DNA from: Streptomyces sp. 6-11-2
GTDB taxonomy: Bacteria; Actinomycetota; Actinomycetes; Streptomycetales; Streptomycetaceae
Direction of reading: 5' to 3'
NCBI RefSeq assembly: GCF_006540305.1
Contig: NZ_BJOR01000001.1
Location: 310,001-374,000 of the forward strand
DNA: 64,000 nucleotides
Below, one piece after another: positions 1-11,488 of the stretch. The notes under the pieces are model-generated. The model did no database searches and was not told the DNA's origin. It saw nothing but the letters and a program-made list of their open reading frames with translations. Numbering within the stretch: the first letter of the stretch is position 1; the number at the start of each line of letters is the position of its first letter. The position numbers and the translations under genes were made by a program.

Positions 1-887
1 GCGCTCGTCGACCGGTCGAGGCCAGCCCGACCAGCACGCGGGTCGGGGCCTCGTGACGACGGGCGGCCAGGGCCGCCTCGCCCACGAACCCGCCGGGCTT
101 CCCGAACGCCACGACTCGGCCCAGTCCCGCATCGAACGGCGTCGTGCGGACGGTGAGTTCCTGACCGTACAACGGCATACCGGCCTCAAGGCGCAGCGTG
201 TCACGGCAGGCCAGCCCACAGGGCACCAGCCCGTGCGACGCGCCCGCCGCGCTGACGGCCCGCCAGACAGACTCCGCGTCTTCGGGACGGCAGTAGATCT
301 CGAAGCCGTCCTCGCCGGTGTAGCCGGTGCGAGCGAGCAGCACGTCGTGGCCTGCCAACCGCGCCGGGTCGATCGCGTAATACTTCAGCGACGGCACGTC
401 GACATCGGCTACGTCGCTCACGATGGCCGGTGACCTCGGTCCCTGGACCGCGATCAGCGCCCACTCGCCGGACGCGTCCCGGACCGTGGCGGCGTAGCCG
501 TCGATCCGCTCACGCAGCTGGGAGAGCACGACCAGCACGTTGCCCGCGTTGGCCACGACGAGGTACCGCTCCTCGGCCAGGCGGTAGACGACCAGGTCGT
601 CGAGTATTCCGCCGTTTTCGTGGACCCAGCATGGAGTAGCGTGCGCGGCCGACAGCGATCTTTGACGGCTCCCCGACCAGGGCGTGGTCCAGGGCCCGGC
701 CCGCCTCGGGACCGGCCAGCTCGATCTCGCCCATGTGGGAGAGATCGAAGATTCCCGCGGTGGTCCGTACGGCGTGGTGCTCGGCCAGCTCGGAGGTGTA
801 GCGCAGCGGCATGGACCAGCCGGTGAAGTCGGTGAACGATGCACCGAGCTGCGTGTGGAGGTCGTGCAGGGGTGTCTTCTTCGACAT
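1..887 (-). pseudogene. gcvT: Aminomethyltransferase (glycine cleavage T protein), frameshifted and cut by the window edge
   Basis: T protein of the glycine cleavage system: it takes the aminomethyl group from lipoyl-GcvH and makes methylene-tetrahydrofolate and ammonia. The ATG at 887 opens a frame with typical GcvT features (LHDLHTQLGASFTDFTGW, then FDLSHMGEIE). After RARYSML, near position 632, the frame is lost. GGILDDLVVYRL resumes in another frame and stays open to position 1 (ALIAVQGPRS, RTGYTGEDGFEIYC, GLACRDTLRLEAGMPLYGQE are all readable). About 295 of some 370 residues are present. A single-base deletion explains the break. It lies 31 bp after gcvP, so they are co-transcribed, and gcvH would be expected to the left of the window. 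Identity is secure; whether the frameshift is real or an assembly error is open. Confidence 0.88.
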
Positions 888-918
888 GGTGGTTTCTCTC
901 AGACCGTGACCGGTCGGG

Positions 919-3786
<2,868 letters not shown>

Positions 3787-3839
3787 GGAAGGAGGCTCCC
3801 TGCTGAGGGCACCGCGGGCGCGGCGCCGTGAATAGGTGA

Positions 3840-4027
3840 CCTCCCCGCTCTGTCATCGGTACCTGAGAGCTTCACCGCCGGGTCGGGCGGTTTGCACCGT
3901 GGGCGCAGGACGCGACGTCCTGTCTTTCCAGAGTTGCCTCACCGAAGCGGTAGTTGGGCCTGAGAGATTCTGGGGAGAGTTGCTCCTTCGGCGCCTCACC
4001 AAGGATGGGCGAGGGCTCTCCCGCTTC
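3840..4027 (-). promoter_or_regulatory. Tandem glycine riboswitch upstream of gcvP
   Basis: Read on the minus strand, the leader holds two glycine aptamers. The first runs from GGGAGAGCCC (about 4022) through GCCGAAGGAGCAACTCTCCC to AATCTCTCAGG (about 3960). The second follows a short linker with ACTCTGGAAAG, a hairpin (GGAC...GTCC), CGGCGGTGAAGCTCTCAGGT and a closing GATGACAGAG near 3848. These are the conserved core elements of glycine riboswitch aptamers, and the tandem order is the classical one. In known examples glycine binding raises expression of gcv genes. No clear intrinsic terminator is visible before the gcvP start, so control may act at translation or through Rho. The promoter should lie in 4028-4137. 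Confidence 0.93.
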
Positions 4028-4137
4028 GGTTCGAGCGGCACGATGTTCAATTGTCCAGCGTGACCGTAAGGTCGCTCTGTGGTGCCGTCGAGGCAGCTCA
4101 GTGCTTTGACGGCACCAGGTGGCCGCTGAGGTCGTGG

Positions 4138-5139
4138 TCAGGCGCGGTCTGCGGACGCCAGCGCGGGACTGGTCACCTGGTTTTTCGTCATCAGCGTGAC
4201 CAGGTCGAACACCACGGTGGCGGCAGCAACACAGGTGATCTCGGCGTGGTCGTATGCCGGAGCGACTTCGACCACGTCACCGCCGATGATATTGAGTCCG
4301 TCGAGGCTGCGGAGCAGGCGAAGCAGCTCCCGGCTGTTGAACCCGCCCATCTCCGGCGTGCCCGTCCCGGGTGCGAATGCGGGGTCGAGCACGTCGATGT
4401 CGATGGAGACGTACACCGGTGCGTCGCCCACCCGTCGCCGTACGGCGTCCACTGCCCCCTCGATCCCGATCACGTCGAGGTCCCCCGCACGGATCGCGCG
4501 GAAGCCGAACGCCTTGTCGTTCACGAGGTCCATCTGGTCGTAGATCGGTCCGCGGATGCCCAGGTGTATGGACTTGTCCTCGGCGAGCAGGCCCTCTTCG
4601 AAGGCTCGGCGGAACACCGTGCCATGGGTGATCGGGGCGTTGAAGTACGTGTCCCAGGTGTCAAGGTGCGCGTCGAAATGGACCAGCGCGATCGGACCGT
4701 ACTTGTCCTTGGCCGCCCGCAGCATAGGCAGTGCGACGGTGTGGTCACCGCCGATGGTCACGATGCGCCGGTCGGAGTGCCCCACGACGTCGCGGGCGTA
4801 GCCCTCGATCTGGGCAACCGCCTCGTCAATGCTGAAGGGTGTGCAGGGAACATCACCGGCGTCGACGACCTGGACCGCTTCCAGCGGTGCGGTGTCGAGT
4901 TCGACGTGGAACTTGGGGCGCAGGTGACGCGAGGCCTGACGGACGCCCATCGGTCCGAAGCGGGCGCCCGGGCGGTACGACGTGCCCCCGTCGAACGGCA
5001 CACCCAGGACCGCGATGTCGTAGTCGCTGACCGAGCCGATGTCGGGTATCCGAGCGAAGGTGCCCAGGCCGGCGAACCGGGGGACCTTCGTGGCGTCCAG
5101 GGCTCCGATCGGGGCGGGGCGGCTGTCGTGGTTCATCAC
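4138..5139 (-). CDS. Ureohydrolase (agmatinase / guanidino-acid hydrolase family)
   Basis: Binuclear-manganese ureohydrolase that removes urea from a guanidino compound. All six expected metal ligands are present in a 333-residue protein: His133 in GGDHT, Asp156, His158 and Asp160 in HFDAHLD, Asp257 and Asp259 in SIDIDVLDPAFAPGTGTPE. The N-terminal VLGVPFDGGTSYRPGARFGP is typical of the agmatinase/guanidinobutyrase branch. It starts 9 bp after the MFS gene stop and ends about 110 bp before the riboswitch-led gcvP gene. Substrate cannot be read from sequence. Because the downstream genes consume glycine, guanidinoacetate (giving glycine plus urea) is an attractive inference; agmatine, guanidinobutyrate, guanidinopropionate or guanidine are alternatives. 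Confidence 0.9.
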   Translation of the reverse strand: MMNHDSRPAPIGALDATKVPRFAGLGTFARIPDIGSVSDYDIAVLGVPFDGGTSYRPGARFGPMGVRQASRHLRPKFHVELDTAPLEAVQVVDAGDVPCTPFSIDEAVAQIEGYARDVVGHSDRRIVTIGGDHTVALPMLRAAKDKYGPIALVHFDAHLDTWDTYFNAPITHGTVFRRAFEEGLLAEDKSIHLGIRGPIYDQMDLVNDKAFGFRAIRAGDLDVIGIEGAVDAVRRRVGDAPVYVSIDIDVLDPAFAPGTGTPEMGGFNSRELLRLLRSLDGLNIIGGDVVEVAPAYDHAEITCVAAATVVFDLVTLMTKNQVTSPALASADRA

Positions 5140-5148
5140 GGTCTCCAG

Positions 5149-6513
5149 TCAGTTCGTAACAGTGGTGGTGGGGGAGGAGCCGGCAGGCTCGGCCGGGTGG
5201 TCGGCGCCCGCGGCGGTGTCGCTGAGCGCCCGGCCCCGGGTCTCGATGCCCCAGGCCAGCGTGATCAGGAGCCCGACGACCGACACGACGGCGCCGACGA
5301 GGAGCGGCAGACTATGGCTCTTGGCCAGGGCGAACGGCATCAGGAAGGTGGCCGCGGCCGCCCCGATGCGGGAGAACGCGGTCCCCACACCGACGGCGGT
5401 GGCTCGGACCTCGGTCGGGAACAGCTCGTTGGGGTAGACCACTTCAAGGAAGCTGGAGCCGCCCGAGGCGAGCGCGAAGACGCAGACCGCGGCGAAGGAG
5501 ACCCAGGACGGCAGTCCGGGCACCAGACCGGGGACGCCCAGGGCGACCGCGATGATCCCGAAGGACCACAGCAGCAGTGCCCGACGGCCGATCCGCTCGA
5601 CCAGCCAGAGTCCTGGGATGCCGCCGACGACGAAGAGCACGGCGAGGAAGACCTCCGCCGCGTTGCCGGTGATTCCCATGCCCGCCAGCAGGTCGGGGGC
5701 GAACGAGTACAGCGCGAACAGCGGGATCACCTGGGCGGTCCAGAAGACGCCGACGAACAGAGTGCGCTTGAGGTACGGCGGGCGGAACACCGTGGTGTAG
5801 CCAGTTCGCGCGAGTGCCGGTTCCCTGGGCAGGTCCGCGACGCCGTACTGCGGACCGAAGACCTTCTTGATCGCCCGGTCGGCGTCGTCGGGACGGCCCT
5901 TGCTGAGCAGCCAGCGCGGCGACTCCGGCGTACCGAGCCGCAGGAACAGGGTCACAAGGGCGAACACGGCCGGGCTGGCGAGCATGAACCGCCAGGCGTT
6001 CTCACCGAGTCCAGCGAGGCCCACGCCCACCACGTACGCCGCCGCGGCACCGATCGCCCAGACCACGAAGGTCGCACCGAGCATCCGACCGCGGAACCGC
6101 CGCGGAAGGTACTCCGCCAGCAGCGACGTGGCGATCGGGTAGTCGGCACCAATGGCCGCGCCAAGGAGGAAGCGCAGGAGCACCAGCTGCCAGACCTCCG
6201 TCGTGAAGGCGGACAGCACAGAGAACAGCGCGAGCGCGCCGAGGTCGGCGATGTACATGATGTGCCGGCCGATCTTGTCGGTGACGTATCCGAAGACCGC
6301 CCCACCGAAGAAGATACCGACCAGGCTGGCGGCCGCGACCAGGCCCTTGTCGCCAGCGGTCATGCCAAGGGCCGGCGTGAGCGTCGTGAAGGCGACACCG
6401 ATGATCGCGATCGCATAACCGTCGATGAACGGTCCGCCCGACGAGTAGGCCGTCAGTTTCTTGTGGAAGCGCGTCAGTGGCGCGTCGTCGATGAGATTCG
6501 ACCGAGCAGTCAT
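5149..6513 (-). CDS. MFS transporter, metabolite:H+ symporter type
   Basis: Twelve-helix major facilitator permease, 454 residues, probably proton-driven uptake of a small polar metabolite across the cytoplasmic membrane. Seen: FIDGYAIAIIGVA in helix 1, the loop 2-3 signature GYVTDKIGRH, ADYPIATSLLAEYLPRRFRGR between helices 4 and 5, and ESPRWLLSKGRPDDA in the central loop, all typical of the sugar/aromatic-acid symporter branch. The ATG at 6513 is chosen because homology begins there and AAGGA lies 8 bases upstream; the open frame continues to 6636 without family features. It is the first gene of a minus-strand operon with the ureohydrolase and is divergent from the PucR regulator, so it probably imports the ureohydrolase substrate. 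Confidence 0.9.
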   Translation of the reverse strand: MTARSNLIDDAPLTRFHKKLTAYSSGGPFIDGYAIAIIGVAFTTLTPALGMTAGDKGLVAAASLVGIFFGGAVFGYVTDKIGRHIMYIADLGALALFSVLSAFTTEVWQLVLLRFLLGAAIGADYPIATSLLAEYLPRRFRGRMLGATFVVWAIGAAAAYVVGVGLAGLGENAWRFMLASPAVFALVTLFLRLGTPESPRWLLSKGRPDDADRAIKKVFGPQYGVADLPREPALARTGYTTVFRPPYLKRTLFVGVFWTAQVIPLFALYSFAPDLLAGMGITGNAAEVFLAVLFVVGGIPGLWLVERIGRRALLLWSFGIIAVALGVPGLVPGLPSWVSFAAVCVFALASGGSSFLEVVYPNELFPTEVRATAVGVGTAFSRIGAAAATFLMPFALAKSHSLPLLVGAVVSVVGLLITLAWGIETRGRALSDTAAGADHPAEPAGSSPTTTVTN

Positions 6514-6677
6514 GGGAGGAGTCCTTGGCTCGCTGGGGCCGTGCGGAGGTGCTGCTCCATGTGTACGTCGGTGCCGAATGCGCCGTGCAGACCCACAACG
6601 CTCAAAGTTCCCGCCCGCGCTTATACATCCGCACAATGCCGCTATGCAGATAGTCAGGCCCGTTGTACCGTGACCGC

Positions 6678-8156
6678 ATGCCGATCACGGTGGGCGAGCT
6701 GCTCGAGATGCCGCACCTGCGCCTGAGACTCCACTCAGGGGCCAGCGCGCTGGACCGGCCCATTTCGTGGACACACACAACCGAGCTGCCCGAACCGTGG
6801 CGCTGGGTGGCCGGCGGCGAACTCCTCATGACGAACGGCATGCCGATCCCGCGGAGCGCGTCCGGCCAGGAGGAACTGGTCCGGCAGCTGGTCGATCACG
6901 GTGCCGCCGCGCTGGCCATCGGCGAGCAGATGTACGCCCCACCGCTGACCAAGCGGCTGGCGCGGACGAGCGAAGAACTGGGCTTCCCGGTGCTCTGGAT
7001 CGCCTACCCCATGCCGTTCGTCGCGATCTCCCGCGCAGTCGCCGAGGCGACCCTCCTGGAACAGTCGCAGCGTCTGATCCGGACCGAGCGGATCTACCAG
7101 GCGCTGCAGCAGATCTCCTCGCAGAGCTCCGGACTCAAGATGCTCACGAGTGCACTGTCCCGCGAGCTCGGCTGCGAGGTCCGGGTGTGCGACCGGGCGA
7201 CCGGCCACGACTGGTACCCGGGCGTCCCTTCGCTCCCCGCAGAGATCCGCACCGCCGTGACCGAGCGTCGCGGAAAGCTCCGCGCCGGCGTCATCGCGGT
7301 CCATCTCGATGGCGACCGTCGCGTGCTCCTGGTCGACGTGCCGACGCATCCGGACGCGGTCCTCGTCGCCCTCCCTGAGCCGGCCGAGCAGCCGGACGCG
7401 CTGCTGCTGCAACACGCCGCGACCGTGTGTGCGCTGGCGCTCTCCCAAGCCCGCTTGACCATCGAGCACGACCGCAGGACAGGTGCGGAGCTTTTGCTCC
7501 AGATCCTCGACGCACAGGTATCGCCGTCCGTGGCCCAGCGCCAGCTGGAGGAACTCGGCCTGCGGCTCGCGGAGGCGGTGTGCGTGGCGGCGCGGAACGA
7601 CCACGACCCGGACCTGCTCAGAAACGTGCACCTGAACCTGTGGCGCTCAGCCGTCAGCCACGTCACGGTGCACCGCGGTGGCACGTCGCTCACGGTTCTC
7701 CCCGACAACGCTGCCGTGCGGGTGCTGGTGCAGGCTCTCGGGCAGAGCGGCCAGGCAGGTGTCAGCGAGCTGATCGTCCGCTCTGACCGCGTGGTCGACG
7801 CAGCACGAGAGGCCACGTGGGCGCTCGACATCGCGCGGGAGCAGGGCACCCCACTGCTGCAGTACGCCGACGCCGGCCCCCTCCTCGGTCCGCGCAACCC
7901 GGCCGAGGCACGGGCACTCGTCGATCGCGTACTCGGTCGCGTTCTCGAGCTGCCGTCCGAGCATGCGAGCGAACTGCTGACGACCCTGCGGGTGTTCCTC
8001 GAAAACGGCAGGTCCTGGCAGCGCACCGCCGAAGCCCTGCACGTTCATCGACAGACGGTGCTCTATCGGGTTCGGCGCGTGGAGCAGCTGACTGGGCGGC
8101 ACGTCACGGATACCGGTGACCTGGCGGCGCTGTGGCTCGCCCTGAAGGCTCTGTGA
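6678..8156 (+). CDS. PucR-family transcriptional regulator
   Basis: Regulator of 492 residues. The N-terminal PucR domain (about residues 5-120) has ITVGELLEMPHLRLRL and the DRPISWTHTTELPEPWRWVAGGE stretch that defines the family. The C-terminal HTH_30 domain ends the protein with LRVFLENGRSWQRTAEALHVHRQTVLYRVRRV. Members often activate catabolic operons (purine, GABA, proline) on sensing a pathway compound. It is transcribed away from the MFS-ureohydrolase-gcv operon across a 164-bp divergent region, which points to control of that operon. ATG 6678 is preferred; a TTG at 6663 is also in frame. No strong ribosome-binding site is seen before either, so the mRNA may be nearly leaderless. Confidence 0.9.
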   Translation: MPITVGELLEMPHLRLRLHSGASALDRPISWTHTTELPEPWRWVAGGELLMTNGMPIPRSASGQEELVRQLVDHGAAALAIGEQMYAPPLTKRLARTSEELGFPVLWIAYPMPFVAISRAVAEATLLEQSQRLIRTERIYQALQQISSQSSGLKMLTSALSRELGCEVRVCDRATGHDWYPGVPSLPAEIRTAVTERRGKLRAGVIAVHLDGDRRVLLVDVPTHPDAVLVALPEPAEQPDALLLQHAATVCALALSQARLTIEHDRRTGAELLLQILDAQVSPSVAQRQLEELGLRLAEAVCVAARNDHDPDLLRNVHLNLWRSAVSHVTVHRGGTSLTVLPDNAAVRVLVQALGQSGQAGVSELIVRSDRVVDAAREATWALDIAREQGTPLLQYADAGPLLGPRNPAEARALVDRVLGRVLELPSEHASELLTTLRVFLENGRSWQRTAEALHVHRQTVLYRVRRVEQLTGRHVTDTGDLAALWLALKAL

Positions 8157-8340
8157 GGCCAATCCATCCAGCCGTTGATCTTCAGCGGTTCTTCCGCTCC
8201 ATGGTCGGCTGGTGTATCACACGGTTCCCGCCGTAGCGAGCGTGGTACTCGGGGTGCCCGGTTGTTGGCCGAGATCGGAGACGATCGCACCCGCTTCGCC
8301 GATGCCTGCGGCCTGAAGGCTAGGGTGGCACGAATACCCC

Positions 8341-8826
8341 ATGGTGAGGCTTTTCTGCTCTTCGTCGGCGCGAGGGGACCCTCTCGGCACTGGGGCGTCG
8401 CCGACGCCGGAGCAACCGCGTCGTTTCCGGCTGATCCGGCGCAGTGTCGCAGGTCAGGTGTTCGTGTTGCAGCTGGTGCTCGTGGTGCTGTTCGGGTTGG
8501 GCGCCGTGGCTGCCCTCGTGCTGCAAGCTCAGGGGGGCGAGTGTGCCGGAGGCGCGGGAACGCTCTCTCACTGGCGCCGAGACCTTCGCCAACGCCCCGG
8601 GGACGCTGGCCGCCATCAAGTCCGCCGACCCCACGGCCTCGCTGCAGCCGCGCGCGGAGGCGGCACGGAAGACGTCGAGGGTCGACTACATCGTCGTGTT
8701 CAGTCCGGCTGGCATCCGCTGGACCCACCCCAACCCGCAGCTGATCGGCAAGCATGTGTTGGGCTCGTACGATCAAGCGCTCGCCGGGCATGCCCAGACG
8801 GGCACATTCACCACGCCCCTGGGACT
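8341..8826 (+). pseudogene. Remnant of a CitA/DcuS-like sensor histidine kinase (N-terminal sensor part)
   Basis: A first membrane segment (QVFVLQLVLVVLFGLGAVAA, about 8455-8514) is followed, after a shift of frame near 8533, by the start of an extracytoplasmic sensor domain: REARERSLTGAETFANAPGT-like text, then DYIVVFSPAGIRWTHPNP and LIGKHVLGSYDQALAGH. This layout is typical of CitA/DcuS-type kinases that sense carboxylates. The gene ends at TTPLG near 8825, where IS630-like sequence begins. The second membrane helix, PAS, dimerisation and ATPase domains are absent from the window. Frameshift plus truncation make it non-functional. Family assignment is by pattern, moderately sure. Confidence 0.7.
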
Positions 8827-8836
8827 ACTGAGATTT

Positions 8837-9215
8837 TCACGGTGGGGTCGGTGGTGCGAGGGTCAGTCCGGTGGCGGTGAGGCAGCCGTCGATCAGGTGT
8901 GGCCGGAGCTGGATCCTGCGTAACTCCCGGCGGAGGACACGGTCGAGGTCGTCGGGTGTGTCGAAGGCGGTGTTGGCCATGGTCCGGCGTACCAGTGACC
9001 AGACGGCCTCGACGGGGTTCAGGTCGGGTGCATACGGCGGGAGGCAGACGGTGGTGAGCCAGTCGTGCTCGGCCTCGTAGCGTTTCAGCCCGACCGCCAG
9101 GTGAGTGTTGAGATTGTCCCAGACCACCACGATCGGGCCGCCGAGCTGGATGTATGCGCGGACGAGCAGGTCGCGGTAGTCCTGCCAGGAGAAGCTCTTG
9201 CGGGCGCCGGGCCCT
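8837..9215 (-). pseudogene. IS630-family transposase, C-terminal remnant
   Basis: About 125 residues of a DDE transposase are left. IVVVWDNLNTH carries the second catalytic Asp, and PPYAPDLNPVEAVWSLVRR carries the catalytic Glu, the hallmark of IS630/Tc1-type enzymes. The N-terminal helix-turn-helix and first Asp are missing; the frame runs instead into the left end of the neighbouring IS3-type element at about 9215. It follows directly on the interrupted sensor-kinase gene, so this element (or its ancestor) probably caused that disruption and was itself later truncated by the IS3-type insertion. Confidence 0.88.
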
Positions 9216-9277
9216 ACCCCTTGATCGTGGACACCCTGATCATTGGATCGTGAAGATCCATAGGACAGGAGTTCCCG

Positions 9278-9565
9278 TTGGGGACGTCGAAGTGCTCGCC
9301 TGAGTTCCGGGCCGATGCCGTCGCGCTGTACCACGCCAGCCCGGGTGGGACGTACGCGTCGGTGGCCAAGGACGTGGGCGTCAACCACGAGACGCTGCTC
9401 ACGTGGGTTCGGGACGCCGAGCAGGCCGCCCGGCCCGGGGCCGTGGAGGCCACCGCGATGGAGAAGGAGAACCGTCAGCTGCGGGCGCGGGTGAAGGAAC
9501 TCGAGCTCGAGCGGGAGATCCTGCGGAGGGCCGCGAAGTATTTTGCGGCCGAGACCAGCTGGTGA
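9278..9565 (+). CDS. IS3-family transposase OrfA
   Basis: A 95-residue OrfA: helix-turn-helix (FRADAVALYHASPGGTYASV then AKDVGVNHETLLTWVRD) followed by a leucine-zipper-like coiled coil (ENRQLRARVKELELEREILR). It binds the element ends and pairs with OrfB. TTG is the apparent start at 9278. Its TGA stop overlaps the GTG of orfB (GTGA at 9562-9565). A usual programmed minus-one slippage would make the OrfAB fusion; no obvious A-rich slippery heptamer is seen at the overlap. OrfA itself looks intact. Confidence 0.88.
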   Translation: MGTSKCSPEFRADAVALYHASPGGTYASVAKDVGVNHETLLTWVRDAEQAARPGAVEATAMEKENRQLRARVKELELEREILRRAAKYFAAETSW

Positions 9566-10457
9566 GCAGCCGCTTCCAGTTCGTCGACGATCATCGTGGC
9601 CCCTTCGGCGTCAAGCGGCTGTGTCGGATGCTGCAGGTCTCGCGTTCCGGCTTCTACCGGCACCTGGCCGGCGCGCAAGCGCGGGCCGACCGGGCACGGG
9701 CCGATGCCGAGCTCGCTGAGCGCATCACCGAAATCCACCAGGAGTCCGACGGCACCTACGATCCCCGCGCGTCACCGCCGAGCTCCGGGACGGCGGCGAG
9801 CGGGTCAATCACAAGCGGGTGGCACGCGTCATGAGGAGGTTCAACATCGTCGGGTTCCACCTGCGCAAGAAGGTCCGCACCACCATCCCCGAACCCTCTG
9901 CGACGCCGGTGCCGGACCTCCTGCAGCGCGACTTCACCGCGACCACGCCGAACACTCGCTACGTGGGCGACATAACCTACCTGCCGGTGGGAGGTGGCCA
10001 ATTCCTTTATCTGGCAACGGTGTTGGACCTGTCCTCGAGACGACTGGCGGGCTGGTCGATCGCCGACCACATGCGCACCGAGCTGGTCACCGACGCGCTC
10101 AAGGCCGCGGCCGCGGCCCGGGGTGCCGACGGCCTGCGCGGGGCGATCTTCCACAGCGACAACGGGTCGCAATACGTCTCGAAGGAGTTCGCCCAGGTCT
10201 GCGGCGAACTCGGCGTGATCAGGTCACGTGGCGCGGTGGGCACGAGCGCGGACAACGCCGCCGCGGAATCGCTGAACGCGACCATGAAAAGAGAGACGCT
10301 CCAGGGGAGAAAACGGTGGAACGGGGCCCGTGAGGCCCGGCTCGGGGTCTTCCGATGGGCAACTCGCTACAACACCAGGCGAAGGCACTCCCGCCTCGGC
10401 CAGATCAGCCCGATCACTTACGAACAGCGATCAACTACGCTGGCCACCGCCGCGTAA
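9562..10457 (+). pseudogene. IS3-family transposase OrfB, frameshifted
   Basis: DDE integrase-type catalytic subunit. The first part reads FVDDHRGPFGVKRLCRMLQV to HQESDGTY; near 9770 the frame breaks and continues one register over as VTAELRDGGERVNHKRVARV. The core then shows RYVGDITYLPV (first Asp), IFHSDNGSQY (second Asp) and NAAAESLNATMKRE (catalytic Glu). Restoring one base (TACGGATCC in place of TACGATCC) would join the frames, so a one-base deletion is the likely lesion. All catalytic residues lie after the break. The open second frame from 9819 might give a truncated product, but it lacks the N-terminal domain. Confidence 0.85.
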
Positions 10458-10636
10458 CCGGCTGGAACTCCGGCCTGGGCGCCTTCACCCAGGCATTCGA
10501 CAGTGACGACCTCGACGCCTCCGCGCTGATGCTGCCCATCGTCGGCTTCTTGCCACCGCACGACCCCCGTGTACAGTCCACCGTGCTGGCCATCGCCACC
10601 CAACTGACCGACCGCAACGGCCTGGTCCGGCGCTAG
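10454..10636 (+). pseudogene. Remnant of a GH15 (glucoamylase/trehalase-like) protein
   Basis: About 60 residues, with FTQAFDSDDLDASALMLPIV followed by GFLPPHDPRVQSTVLAIATQ and LTDRNGLV. That is the conserved segment of bacterial GH15 family proteins in which LDAS and GFLPPDDPR are recurrent. It is fused in frame to the 3' end of the IS3 orfB and stops at 10636, where an IS5-type fragment begins on the other strand. It has neither start nor catalytic region, so it is a stub left by insertions and deletions. Confidence 0.7.
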
Positions 10637-10816
10637 GGTCTTCCAGGCGCCGTAGCGTTCCGGCTGGTCACGCCACGGGACACCGGTGCGGATCCGGAAC
10701 AGGATCCCGTTGAGCACCGTGCGGTGGTCGTTCCATCGGCCTCCCCGCCTGCCTGAAGACGGCAGGCGCCGCTCCAGCAGCGACCACTCGCGATTCGTCA
10801 GATCCCCCCGACCCAT
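10637..10816 (-). pseudogene. IS5/IS4-type transposase, N-terminal remnant
   Basis: Starts with ATG at 10816 and reads MGRGDLTNREWSLLERRLPS, then WNDHRTVLNGILFRIRTGVP and WRDQPERYGAWKTL. This is the N-terminal DUF4096-type domain common to Streptomyces IS5-group transposases. The protein loses similarity after about 60 residues, where the frame enters the GH15 remnant. The DDE catalytic region is missing from the window. Confidence 0.85.
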
Positions 10817-11488
10817 GGCCGAACCAACGAGCGATCGGTCAGAAAGTCACATGATCCGCCGGACAGTGCCTAGCCGTCCCACTGGCTTCGCGCATCCCGC
10901 CTGATCCAGAGCGAGCCCTTCTCCGCCTCCAACCTCGCCCAGTTCACGATCAAGATCCGGACCATATACGGGCCGGAGACAGCCCTCCGTGCTTGAGAGC
11001 TGGCATTCGTACTGGTCAGAGCCATGTGCGCCGTGTACCACCAGCAGACGAAGAACCTCCTGGTGGCACTCAGACGCAGTGTTGAGACGCGGCACTTCGT
11101 ACATCGAGCCAAGAAGATCGGCGCTCACCAGCCAGCAACTACGCACAACAGGGCACGGTGAGCGCCACGTTCACGCGACGACGGGCGGCGCAACCGTCCG
11201 CCAGGTCAGCACTCGTCCGACCGCTACCCAACCTGCAAAGACCGCGGCATGCGACAGAGCTGCGAAGAGCGCCCCAACCGAATCTGACGGGCTGTCAGCA
11301 AAGTTAGCATTAGGTCAGCAAAGGCACTGCCACAGCCGCCCACAGACGGCCACACCATGGAATCACCCGCCACCCCCACTCAGGTCCGCAACCCGCTCAG
11401 CCGTCCCTCCACGAATGATCGAAAAACGGTAGGCAGTACCCAACCGCCTCCCACCCGCCAGCCGCCGACACTCAGTCATTTCCGCAGG
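10817..11488. other. Gene-free stretch after the IS cluster
   Basis: No convincing gene. Base composition is lower in G+C than the surroundings and open frames have poor codon bias. One notable item is a direct repeat GTCAGCAAAG at 11294-11303 and 11314-11323, exactly 20 bp apart, lying downstream of the pirin gene stop. A short coding-like text (NLAQFTIKIRTIYGPETALR, plus strand about 10930-10990) ends in a stop and could be a further decayed gene tail; it was not recognised. Confidence 0.5.

Larger units (their letters stand above)
9226..10457 (+). mobile_element. IS3-family insertion sequence, degenerate
   Basis: Contains orfA and orfB in the usual overlapping arrangement. Tentative imperfect end repeats: GATCGTGGACACCCTGA at the left (about 9226-9242) and the reverse complement of a TGGCCAGCGTAG-like stretch inside the 3' end of orfB (about 10438-10452). 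They share only part of the positions, so exact ends are uncertain. No clear target duplication is visible because both flanks are other element fragments. The broken orfB implies it cannot transpose on its own. Confidence 0.75.

Noticed and set aside
4051..6726. 891-codon plus-strand open frame opposite the ureohydrolase and MFS genes
   Set aside because: Composition is Arg/Gly/Gln-rich without family features, while both minus-strand proteins are clear; shadow frame.
10847..11146. Open frame in the low-GC gap
   Set aside because: Poor codon bias and no recognisable motif on either strand.
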